A stretch of DNA of 64,000 nucleotides from Clostridiales bacterium Firm_04 (GTDB taxonomy: Bacteria; Bacillota; Clostridia; Oscillospirales; Ruminococcaceae): assembly GCA_001603005.1 (NCBI GenBank), contig LVAJ01000012.1:186001-250000 (forward strand), given 5' to 3'. The notes under the pieces are model-generated. The model did no database searches. It was given only the letters and a program-made list of their open reading frames with translations, and had not been told where the DNA came from. Of this stretch, positions 8,306 to 15,844 are shown in pieces. The translations under genes were made by a program, and so were the position numbers. Position 1 is the first letter of the stretch. Every line of letters begins with the position of its first letter.

Positions 8306-9040
8306 TCTGACATAATCTGCGCTGACATATCCGGTGATGCCGTTGTATTCAGTCACGTACCAGTTGTCAGTCTCGCCGAACAGGATCAGCTGCGTATTAT
8401 CCGGAATCTGCGTGAGGATCGTGCCGGACTTTGAGGGATAACTGCGCAGATTGAGCCGCGCACCTTCCGTATCGACCGTACCGTAAAAGGGCTCTCCGGC
8501 ACTCACATACGGGATGCCGAAATAATCTGTCAGCGAGAGTACGAGATTCTGTGCTATACGGTCGAGATTGCCGCGCAGCCATGCTTCATCCTCGGGATTG
8601 TCGTGATAACCGATCTCGGCAAGAACCGCAACTGCCTTTGTGCGCAGCACTTCGCCGAGAGCAGTTGTCGGTCGCGCCATGACCTGACTCGGAAGCGGGT
8701 AAATGCGCTGCATGTTATTGGCGATGATCGTTGCAAGCATTTCACTGTCCTTGCTGTTCGGCGCATAATATACGTCAATGCCGCGCAGGATCCCTGCGAA
8801 CTGCTCCGGCGCGGCATTCGAGTGCAGCGCTAAGTGTACATCAAAACGCCCTGCATTTGAGTCGGCGATTGCACCGGCAGCATTCCGCTCCGGATCGTTC
8901 CGGACAAACCGGATGCCGCATGCCCGCAGATACGGCTCCATCGCATTCGCAAGGCGGTTCATCACCAGCTCCTCATTGTTGCCCTCGGAAACATACGGAT
9001 TCCACTCCTGCGTGGACGGACTCAGGAAAATAATCGGCAT
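8300..9040 (-). CDS. N-acetylmuramoyl-L-alanine amidase-like protein with SH3b domain
   Basis: About 246 residues with an Amidase_3-type fold then a C-terminal bacterial SH3 domain (from about 180: FYGTVDTEGARLNLRSYPS to GYVSADYVRL). Amidase_3 enzymes are zinc hydrolases cleaving the amide between MurNAc and the stem peptide. Visible motifs are the metal-binding His in LALHSNAAP and the catalytic Glu in VLAEIGYHDN. The first zinc-binding HGG motif is replaced by LSPSTQEWNPY, as in a short subgroup of these proteins. There is no signal peptide, so export or cell lysis would be needed to reach the wall. ATG at 9040 is preferred over GTG at 9049 because of an AAAGAGGTGG site. Confidence 0.85.
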   Translation of the reverse strand: MPIIFLSPSTQEWNPYVSEGNNEELVMNRLANAMEPYLRACGIRFVRNDPERNAAGAIADSNAGRFDVHLALHSNAAPEQFAGILRGIDVYYAPNSKDSEMLATIIANNMQRIYPLPSQVMARPTTALGEVLRTKAVAVLAEIGYHDNPEDEAWLRGNLDRIAQNLVLSLTDYFGIPYVSAGEPFYGTVDTEGARLNLRSYPSKSGTILTQIPDNTQLILFGETDNWYVTEYNGITGYVSADYVRL

Positions 9041-9119
9041 ATCTGCCACCTCTTTCTGAAATATTACTATATCTTATGCGCGACAACGTGAATTTGTGCA
9101 CAAAATTTCCGAATACCTC

Positions 9120-9148
9120 TTGCTATTTTTCGCAATATCCTGTATAAT
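9120..9148 (+). promoter_or_regulatory. Promoter of the two-component operon
   Basis: TTGCTA (9120-9125), 17-bp spacer, TATAAT (9143-9148), 34 bp before the response regulator start. Confidence 0.75.
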
Positions 9149-9182
9149 ATATGTATAAGGGAAACTATGGGAAGGTGAAATT

Positions 9183-9860
9183 ATGCGGATTCTCTTAGTC
9201 GAGGACGAAGTCGGTATGGCAGACGCACTCGTCCAGATTTTCCACAAAAACAAATATATCGCCGATGCATGCTATGACGGAGAAAGCGGACTGGATAACG
9301 CGCTTTCCGGCATCTATGATATCATCGTGCTTGACGTCATGCTCCCGCGCATGAACGGGATCGAAGTCCTGCGCGAGATCCGTCGCAACAAGCTGACAAC
9401 GCCCGTTCTGCTGCTGACCGCCAAGGATACGATTAAAGATAAGGTCGCCGGACTCGATGTCGGCGCGGATGATTACATGACAAAGCCGTTTTCATCCGAT
9501 GAGCTGCTCGCGCGCATCCGTTCGCTCTACCGCAGAAATGCAAATGTCATCTTTGAAAATGTGCTGACATGGAGCGATCTGACACTGAACCTGTCTACAT
9601 ATGAGCTGTTCTGCGGAAAAAGCTCGTTCAAGCTCGGACTCAAGGAGTTTTCCATGATGGAGCTGTTCCTGAAAAACGGCAGCCGGATCCTCTCCAAGGA
9701 AACGCTGATCGTCAAGATCTGGGGCTATGAATCCGATGCGGAAAACAACAATGTTGAGGTCTATGTCAGCTTCCTGCGGAAAAAGCTCGCGCACATGAAA
9801 TCCAAAGTCGCGATCAAAACCGTGCGCGGTGTCGGCTATTGTCTTGAAGAAAAGGAATAA
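9183..9860 (+). CDS. OmpR/PhoB-family response regulator
   Basis: A 225-residue DNA-binding response regulator. The receiver domain has acidic residues in LVEDE, the phosphoacceptor Asp51 in IIVLDVMLPRMNG, a Thr in LLLTAKDT and Lys101 in MTKPFSSDE. A winged-helix output domain occupies about residues 130-223 (LKEFSMMELFLKNG, VYVSFLRKKL, VRGVGYCLEEKE). It sits 39 bp ahead of its sensor kinase and shares its promoter. The signal and targets cannot be read from the sequence. Confidence 0.95.
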   Translation: MRILLVEDEVGMADALVQIFHKNKYIADACYDGESGLDNALSGIYDIIVLDVMLPRMNGIEVLREIRRNKLTTPVLLLTAKDTIKDKVAGLDVGADDYMTKPFSSDELLARIRSLYRRNANVIFENVLTWSDLTLNLSTYELFCGKSSFKLGLKEFSMMELFLKNGSRILSKETLIVKIWGYESDAENNNVEVYVSFLRKKLAHMKSKVAIKTVRGVGYCLEEKE

Positions 9861-9899
9861 GCACGCAGACCGGTCAACCGATGAAAGGGGGTGGCTGCC

Positions 9900-11957
9900 T
9901 TGATCAAAAAACTGAGACGGCGCTATTTGATCACCAACATGGCGCTGCTGAGCGGGACTCTGCTGATTTCTCTCGGTGTACTGTTCGGAATCCTGTATCA
10001 TTCCGAGGTCAATGCCTCGTATAAGGTGATGCAGAACCTGCTCGAAAACGCGAACATGCCTGCGCCGCCGAAGCCGATGAATCCGGCTCCGACTGCATTC
10101 AGCAGTGCAGACGATCAGCCGCAGCTCATGCTTCTGGCGGATGAGCAGAACGGCACCATGCCGTACTATGATCCGAACTGGCAATATCCGTGGGGATACA
10201 ACTGGGGCGATTCCGGCGATCATTCGTCTGATAAGCAATGGACAAACCCGTGGGAGAATCAGGACGGCAGTCAATGGTCGAACCCGTGGTCGAACCCATG
10301 GGCAAACCCCTGGGCGAATCCGTGGGCAAACCCGTGGACCAATCCGTGGGCAAATCCGTGGATGTACACACCGAATCAGCCGAACGAAGGAAACGACTGG
10401 AACAACGGAGAAAATCCGTACCAGTGGGGCGGCGATCAGCAATGGAACTGGTGGCAGCCGCCGGAACAGCATGAGGAGCAGACGGAACCGCAGCCTGCCG
10501 ATCCGCAGCCGCCGAAGCCGGATGAGGAACGCAAGCCGAACTCACCGGATAATCAGCCGCCGCAGGAGCCGAAGCATACAGCGCCGCAGTCTCACGGGCA
10601 GCATGACGCCAAGCAGCCTGCTGTAACCACTCCCCGCGATCAGAAGCCCAATTCGTTTTTCTCTACCACGGAACCCGTGAAGGATCCTGTAAAGAAAGCA
10701 CCGCAGACCAAAACGATTCCGGCCGAGCAGACAGAAACCGTTACACAGCCGGAATCCGACACGCAGCTGAATACACCGGACAGCCTTCCGGAGCCTGCAC
10801 AGGCACAGATCGAAACGCCGCAGGCTTACGAGCCTGAAACGGCTGCACCGGAGACAGAATACGAGGAGCAGGAAACAGAAACGACTGCTGCTCCTGTCCT
10901 GCCGATCGAAGAAGGCAAATATATCCCGAACGGTCTGATCGCACAGATCGACGAAAACGGCAATATCGCATCCTATGCCGGCAGCGATTACAGCATGGAT
11001 GAGCAGACCAGCTTTGATGCGGTCAGCCGCGCGATCGAGTTCTTCAAACAGAACGGCAATTCCGTCGGCAAAATGCATATCAATAACGACCATTACCGCT
11101 ATATGTTCCGTCCGGATCAGTACGGCACGTACAGCCTGATCCTGCTCGACCGCACACTGGAGCGCTCAACCATCAGCAAGCTGGTATTCATCTTCCTGCT
11201 GATCACCGTATTCGGTCTGCTTGTCATGTTCGGCATCAGCTGGATGCTGGCAAACTGGACGGTCACACCGGTCGCACTGGCATGGGAAAAGCAGAAGCAG
11301 TTTGTTGCGGATGCGTCCCATGAGCTGAAAACGCCGCTCGCAGTCATTTCGGCGAATACGGAAGTCATTCTTTCCAATCCTGCCGGATCCGTTTCCGGTC
11401 AGAGCAAGTGGCTGAACTATATCCAGTCCGAGACCATGCGTATGTCCAAGCTTATCACCAATCTGCTTTCCGTCGCGCGGATGGATCAGGGCGGCAGCAT
11501 CAAAAACGACTGCAAACTGCTTCCGCTCAGCGAAACTGTCTCCAATATCTGCCTGATCTTCGAGCCGATCATCTACGAAAACGGCAAGACGATGAACACA
11601 TTCATTCAGCGCAAGGTGACGCTGCGGGCTGAGGAAGACAATGTAAAGCAGCTGCTCTCGATTCTGCTTGACAATGCTGTGCTGCACTCCGTTCCGAAAG
11701 CACAGATCACCGTATCGCTCTCCAAGGATGCACAGGGCAAGATCCGGCTTGCGGTTTCCAATACCGCAAAAGATATTCCGCCGGAACAGCTTTCACATCT
11801 GTTCGACCGCTTCTACCGTGTCGATACGGAAGGCAGTCCGAGCGGTTCCGGTCTGGGACTGAGCATCGCAAAGAGCATCGTGACAGAAATGGGCGGAAAG
11901 ATCAGTGTCACCAGCGAAAATCAACTTGTGACATTCACCGCAGTCTTCTCTACATAA
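9900..11957 (+). CDS. Sensor histidine kinase with Trp-Asn-Pro repeat extracellular region
   Basis: About 685 residues. The first membrane span (about 12-35) and second span (about 426-448) frame an extracellular region of nearly 390 residues. That region has three parts: a Trp/Asn/Pro-rich stretch with seven tandem WxNP units (DNA at 10275-10361), a long Pro/Gln/Glu/Thr-rich linker, and a globular part starting near IEEGKYIPNG. The cytoplasmic kinase has His474 in ASHELKTPL, the N box in LLDNAVLHS and the G2-type GSGLGLSIAKSIV. There is no clear HAMP domain. TTG at 9900 is chosen because the GAAAGGGGG site abuts the GTG at 9891. A terminator follows at 11963-11995. The kinase call is firm; the sensor region has no parallel I know. 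Confidence 0.93.
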   Translation: MIKKLRRRYLITNMALLSGTLLISLGVLFGILYHSEVNASYKVMQNLLENANMPAPPKPMNPAPTAFSSADDQPQLMLLADEQNGTMPYYDPNWQYPWGYNWGDSGDHSSDKQWTNPWENQDGSQWSNPWSNPWANPWANPWANPWTNPWANPWMYTPNQPNEGNDWNNGENPYQWGGDQQWNWWQPPEQHEEQTEPQPADPQPPKPDEERKPNSPDNQPPQEPKHTAPQSHGQHDAKQPAVTTPRDQKPNSFFSTTEPVKDPVKKAPQTKTIPAEQTETVTQPESDTQLNTPDSLPEPAQAQIETPQAYEPETAAPETEYEEQETETTAAPVLPIEEGKYIPNGLIAQIDENGNIASYAGSDYSMDEQTSFDAVSRAIEFFKQNGNSVGKMHINNDHYRYMFRPDQYGTYSLILLDRTLERSTISKLVFIFLLITVFGLLVMFGISWMLANWTVTPVALAWEKQKQFVADASHELKTPLAVISANTEVILSNPAGSVSGQSKWLNYIQSETMRMSKLITNLLSVARMDQGGSIKNDCKLLPLSETVSNICLIFEPIIYENGKTMNTFIQRKVTLRAEEDNVKQLLSILLDNAVLHSVPKAQITVSLSKDAQGKIRLAVSNTAKDIPPEQLSHLFDRFYRVDTEGSPSGSGLGLSIAKSIVTEMGGKISVTSENQLVTFTAVFST
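10275..10361 (+). repeat. Seven tandem 12-bp repeats encoding WxNP
   Basis: Units of the form TGG-NNN-AAC/T-CCN follow one another seven times without interruption, then one more TGG. Third codon positions vary between units (CCG, CCA, CCC; AAC, AAT), so the protein repeat is retained despite synonymous drift, which argues for selection on the peptide. Confidence 0.95.
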
Positions 11958-11962
11958 TCCGA

Positions 11963-11995
11963 AATCCCGTCGGTTTTCCGGCGGGATTCTTTTTT
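11963..11995 (+). terminator. Rho-independent terminator
   Basis: AATCCCGTCGG (11963-11973) pairs with CCGGCGGGATT (11978-11988) with one wobble, TTTT loop and a following T-rich tract. It ends the two-component operon. Confidence 0.9.
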
Positions 11996-12031
11996 GTGCC
12001 GTTTTGTCATATATTGCATGGGGGTGAACCG

Positions 12032-13576
12032 ATGACAAAACGGAATCGAATGGATCGGATGATGTCCGAAGCGCTGCTGCTGAGCCTGTTTTCAGTCGGC
12101 TTGCAGGGGCTCGGACTGCTGTTCAATGTGTTTTTGACCAGAAGGCTCGGCGCAGCCAATGTCGGCGCGATCACACTGACCGGATCGTTTTACAGTCTTG
12201 CCGCGGTCATCAGCGGGGGAAGCGGATTCCTTGCAGTCAGTCGGTTTCTGTCCGAGGAGATCGGCTGCGGTGGCAATCCGAAACGGATTTTCAGGTATGT
12301 GCTGCGATTTTGCATGGTATTGAGCATTGCGGTTTCTGCCGTGATATTTTTGCTTGCGCCGCTGATCGTACAGCGGTTTCTGCCGGATACATGCAGTGTC
12401 GGAACCGTCCGGATGCTCTGTCTGTCATTGCCTGTCGCGGCGGTACTAGCATGTCTGAAAGGCAGATGCTATGCCTATCAGCGTGTGATCCCGCCGGCAA
12501 TCGCAGAATATATTGAATTTGTCGTGAAATCAGGGGTTCTTGCATTTTGCGCAGTATTCCTGCTGCCGCAAAACAAAATGTCTGTGTTCGGGGCGTTTGC
12601 GGTTTCGATGTTTGCGGGGCAGGGGAGCGCGGTGCTGTTTCTTGCTGCGGTCAGGATCCCGCATATCTGTGAGCATCCGGTATGCAGCTGTTCCTTTCGG
12701 CGGCTGCTGATTTTGATTCTGCCAATGATTGGGAATGCCTGTCTTGTCGCGATTCTGAGCAGCACAAACGATGCGCTTGTGCCGCTGACATTGCTGCAAT
12801 ACGGCAGCAGCACGGAAGAAGCGCTTTCACAGTTCGGCGAATTTGAAGCGATCATCATTCCGACGCTGTTCTTTCCGTCTGTCGTGCAGTGCTGTCTGTC
12901 GGCATTGCTTGTGCCGTCGCTGTCGCGCGCCCGTACCGAAAACCGCTTCGACGAGATCCGGATGCAGACTGAAAAAATTCTGGAACAGACAGTGTCCTAT
13001 GCGCTGTTTATCGTGCTGCTGATCGGACAGTTCGGAACACAGATCGGCATGCTGCTCGGCGGTAACAGCTTTACCGGACAGATCCTCTGCAAAATGGCAC
13101 CGGTCGTACCGTTCATCTATCTCGAAATCGTGCTGGAAGGGATCCTGCGCGGGCTCGGAAAACAGAATTTTTCGTCGCTCAATTATCTCGCGGAATATAC
13201 CGTGCGCATCTCCGTTCTGCTGATCTGCGTGCCGCTGTTCGGGTTCTACGGCATTGTGCTGTCCTATATGGCTTGCAATCTGACCGGAAATGCCGTCCGG
13301 CTGTATTTTGTGCTGCGCGTTACAGAGCTGAAACCCGTCTGGAAGCGGATTCTCGGCGCTCCGGCAGCGGCATTTCTTTGCGGAATGCTTGCGATGTATG
13401 CGGTACGGCATCTGGCACAGGGCGTCACGCTTTTGCCGGTCGCTGCGGTCACAGGCGGGCTGGCATATTGGTCAGTCATGTATCTGCTGAACCGGCAGCC
13501 GGATTCTTTTACGCAAAAAAGAATCACCGGAAACGCAAATTGTCCTAACGGTCGAAAAATCAGAAGCTTCGATTGA
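12032..13576 (+). CDS. Polytopic MOP-superfamily flippase (SpoVB/MurJ/polysaccharide exporter-like)
   Basis: A 514-residue integral membrane protein with about 13-14 hydrophobic segments spread evenly over its length. The N-terminus FNVFLTRRLGAANVGAITL with the later NALVPLTLLQ-like and GILRGLGKQNF segments is typical of SpoVB-type members of the MOP superfamily, which flip lipid-linked wall or polysaccharide precursors. The start at 12032 follows a GGGGGTGA site; an in-frame ATG at 11996 lies in the terminator region and is rejected. It has no obvious operon partners: a terminator precedes it and a gap of about 460 bp follows. Confidence 0.85.
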   Translation: MTKRNRMDRMMSEALLLSLFSVGLQGLGLLFNVFLTRRLGAANVGAITLTGSFYSLAAVISGGSGFLAVSRFLSEEIGCGGNPKRIFRYVLRFCMVLSIAVSAVIFLLAPLIVQRFLPDTCSVGTVRMLCLSLPVAAVLACLKGRCYAYQRVIPPAIAEYIEFVVKSGVLAFCAVFLLPQNKMSVFGAFAVSMFAGQGSAVLFLAAVRIPHICEHPVCSCSFRRLLILILPMIGNACLVAILSSTNDALVPLTLLQYGSSTEEALSQFGEFEAIIIPTLFFPSVVQCCLSALLVPSLSRARTENRFDEIRMQTEKILEQTVSYALFIVLLIGQFGTQIGMLLGGNSFTGQILCKMAPVVPFIYLEIVLEGILRGLGKQNFSSLNYLAEYTVRISVLLICVPLFGFYGIVLSYMACNLTGNAVRLYFVLRVTELKPVWKRILGAPAAAFLCGMLAMYAVRHLAQGVTLLPVAAVTGGLAYWSVMYLLNRQPDSFTQKRITGNANCPNGRKIRSFD

Positions 13577-13646
13577 AATGTTTATCCGGAAACAATCTGT
13601 TCAGACAGCAGCAATATAATTAAAAAAAGATTCTTCACAGAAATCC

Positions 13647-13675
13647 TTGACAAACAGTTTTTGCTGTGCTATAAT
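13647..13675 (+). promoter_or_regulatory. Consensus promoter of the NRPS-PKS/transporter locus
   Basis: TTGACA (13647-13652), 17-bp spacer, TATAAT (13670-13675). It is the strongest promoter upstream of the 37-kb plus-strand gene series and would give a leader of about 355 nt before the first start codon. Confidence 0.88.
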
Positions 13676-13869
13676 ACAGTTTGGTATGAAATCCGTGAAA
13701 ACAACTTTCCGGAAAACGACTGTTTTACTGACTTTTCGGAGCGTATTCCGTTCACATGAACATGCACTTTACATTAGAAAGCGATCGGATTCCCTCTGAT
13801 GAATCAGAAATAGAGAGCGTGAAATATACTTCTAAAGCGAATGCTTTGGGGGTTTCTTTTTGCAGAATG

Positions 13870-13885
13870 GTTAGCTGTTGCTAAC
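13870..13885. promoter_or_regulatory. Putative operator palindrome, copy 1
   Basis: GTTAGC-TGTT-GCTAAC, perfect 6-bp half-sites, about 195 bp downstream of the consensus promoter. It matches copy 3 at 20049 exactly in both half-sites. Confidence 0.6.
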
Positions 13886-13929
13886 ACAGGATCCGGAATC
13901 GGATGCAGACGTATTCAGATTTCGGATCT

Positions 13930-13961
13930 TTGTCAGGCTTTGAGTTAGCATATGCTAATAT
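13930..13961 (+). promoter_or_regulatory. Possible second promoter under operator copy 2
   Basis: TTGTCA (13930-13935) and an extended -10 TGC-TAATAT (13953-13961) with a 20-bp spacer. It is weaker than the upstream promoter, but its -10 region is covered by the palindrome at 13944-13959. Confidence 0.35.
13944..13959. promoter_or_regulatory. Putative operator palindrome, copy 2
   Basis: GTTAGC-ATAT-GCTAAT; the inner 14 bp TTAGCATATGCTAA are perfectly palindromic. Its start is 74 bp (about seven helical turns) from the start of copy 1. Confidence 0.6.
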
Positions 13962-14038
13962 ATGCAGAATCCAATATTTCCGTATCCCTCAAAGCAGGTT
14001 GTTTTCGCATGCCACTCTAAACCGAAAGGGAGTAAACT

Positions 14039-15844
14039 ATGAACAAGCAGGATACTGAAAAAGCACAAAAGAAAGGCGTTGCGAGACTGCTGGAGCTTGC
14101 CGGAACCAAAAAAGCCGGCATGACTGCTGCGTGCATCCTCTCCGTGCTCTCCAGCGCCTTTAAGATCATGCCCTATTTCACCATTTACAGCATACTACGC
14201 ATCATGATTCAGAATTACGTATCCGGAACACCATTTACATTCGAGTCCATTCGGACGCTCGTGATTATCACGGCGGCAAGTGCGATCCTCTACGGTATCT
14301 CGGCATATTCCTCTGCAATGATCGCGCACGGTGCTGCGTTCGATATTCTCTATGAAGTGCGCATGCAGCTCATGGAGAAAATGGGACGCATTTCTCCCGG
14401 ATATTACGCTTCGCACACGCAGGGCGGCATGAAAAAGCTGCTGCTGGAAGATGTTGAGCAGATCGAGATATTTGTTGCACATAGTATGTGCGAGGTCGCT
14501 GCTGCAATCGCGACTCCGCTGTTCACGCTGATCGTGCTGTTCATCGTTGACTGGAAGCTGACGCTCGTTGCATTGATCCCGATCGTAATTTCGATCCTGA
14601 TTCTTGGTATCAGCCTGAAAAAGCCGGACGGTGCGAAGCATCAGAAGGATATGGCGGACGCGAAAATCAAAATGGAAGGTACGATCGTCGAGTACATTCA
14701 CGGTATGTCGGTCATCAAGATCTTCGGCGGCACAAAGGACGCGTTCAGACGCTTTGCAGATGATATCAGGCACTTCACATCCGAGGTGCGTTCGACTGCG
14801 TATTATCATGCGACCGGTATGGGATTCTACTACGCGGCATTCGGCGCACAGATCCTGTTCCTGCTGCCCGCTTCGATCATCATGCTGAATCACAGTGCAT
14901 CTTACGGCGCTGTCATCCCGAAAATCCTGCTGTTCCTGATCGTCTGTGCCGGTCTGAAAGAGCCGCTCGAAAACATGATGAATGTCTCTGTTGACAGCAC
15001 AAAGATCAATGTCGGTCTGGAGCGGATCGACGCGCTGCTCGCGGAAAAGGAAATCGAAGTCACCGGAAACGGCAAAAAGCTCAATGACTTCGACATCACC
15101 TTCGATCATGTAACATTTGCATATGACGGCAGCACGACAAATGCGCTCAATGATGTCAGCTTTCATCTGCCTGCCGGAAGCTGCAATGCGCTGGTCGGAC
15201 CGTCCGGCGGCGGCAAATCGACTGCTGCGCAGCTGCTTCTGCACTTCTACGATATCAACAGCGGCGAGATCCGCATCGGCGGCATCAACATCAAGGAGCT
15301 CACTTGGAGTGAACTGGTCAACCATGTCTCCTATGTTTTTCAGGATTCGTTCATCTTCCATGATACGATTGAGAACAATATCCGCATGGGCAATGAATCT
15401 GCAACATTTGAGGAAGTAAAAGCGGCAGCGGAAGCCGCAAATATTGCGGAAACGATCGAAAGCCTGCCGAACGGCTATCAGACTGTTGTCGGCGATGAGC
15501 TCGGTCTTTCCGGCGGTGAAAAACAGCGCATTGCAATTGCGCGCGCGATGCTGAAAAATGCACCGATCGTCGTCATGGACGAAGCAACTGCATATGCGGA
15601 TGCAGAGAACGAATCCAAGATTCAGGATGCATTCTCGAAGCTTTCCAAGGGCAAGACTGTTATCATGATCGCGCACAGACTCAAGAGCATTGAAAATGCC
15701 GATAACATTCTTGTGATGAACGACAGCCGTCTGGTCGGATCCGGCAAACATGCAGAGCTGCTTGAATCCTGCGAACTCTACCGGAATATGGTTACGGCAA
15801 ACGAGCGGCGCGACGGCTGGACGATGAGAGCGAGGGAACAGTAA
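14039..15844 (+). CDS. ABC transporter, fused membrane and ATPase domains, YbtP/Q-like (first half)
   Basis: A 601-residue ABC half-transporter: six spans in about residues 20-310, then a nucleotide-binding domain from about 355. Motifs: Walker A GPSGGGKST, Q loop in VFQDSFIF, signature LSGGEKQR and Walker B VVMDEATAYADAENE. The 'DEATA-A-DAENE' D-loop is characteristic of the YbtPQ/IrtAB group, which have an exporter fold but can import siderophores. Its stop and the start of the second half-transporter share one base, so the pair very likely forms a heterodimer. As the first genes of a locus for an NRPS-PKS product, they probably move that product or its metal complex; direction is not certain. 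Confidence 0.92.
   Translation: MNKQDTEKAQKKGVARLLELAGTKKAGMTAACILSVLSSAFKIMPYFTIYSILRIMIQNYVSGTPFTFESIRTLVIITAASAILYGISAYSSAMIAHGAAFDILYEVRMQLMEKMGRISPGYYASHTQGGMKKLLLEDVEQIEIFVAHSMCEVAAAIATPLFTLIVLFIVDWKLTLVALIPIVISILILGISLKKPDGAKHQKDMADAKIKMEGTIVEYIHGMSVIKIFGGTKDAFRRFADDIRHFTSEVRSTAYYHATGMGFYYAAFGAQILFLLPASIIMLNHSASYGAVIPKILLFLIVCAGLKEPLENMMNVSVDSTKINVGLERIDALLAEKEIEVTGNGKKLNDFDITFDHVTFAYDGSTTNALNDVSFHLPAGSCNALVGPSGGGKSTAAQLLLHFYDINSGEIRIGGINIKELTWSELVNHVSYVFQDSFIFHDTIENNIRMGNESATFEEVKAAAEAANIAETIESLPNGYQTVVGDELGLSGGEKQRIAIARAMLKNAPIVVMDEATAYADAENESKIQDAFSKLSKGKTVIMIAHRLKSIENADNILVMNDSRLVGSGKHAELLESCELYRNMVTANERRDGWTMRAREQ

Larger units (their letters stand above)
13682..14038 (+). other. 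Long untranslated leader of the metallophore-like locus
   Basis: About 355 bases with no open reading frame worth calling. It contains small hairpins (TCTGATGAATCAGA near 13795-13808; AAAGCGAATGCTTT near 13834-13847 followed by a G run and TTTCTTTTT, a weak terminator look-alike), two copies of a GTTAGC-N4-GCTAAC-type palindrome, and a possible second promoter at 13930-13961. I see no T-box or known riboswitch consensus. An AAAGGGAG ribosome binding site ends the leader. Confidence 0.6.

Noticed and set aside
10275..10361. Short tandem repeats that might suggest a CRISPR or VNTR element
   Set aside because: The repeats are 12 bp, in frame inside a histidine kinase gene, with no spacers; they are a coding repeat.
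13502..13530. Inverted repeat near the end of the flippase gene, as a terminator
   Set aside because: GATTCTTTT and AAAAGAATC pair, but the structure is inside the coding sequence, about 45 bp before the stop, and is AT-rich and weak.
13676..14038. T-box or known metabolite riboswitch in the long leader
   Set aside because: No T-box consensus, no specifier-loop pattern and no sequence I recognise from common riboswitch classes. Kept only as an unexplained leader.
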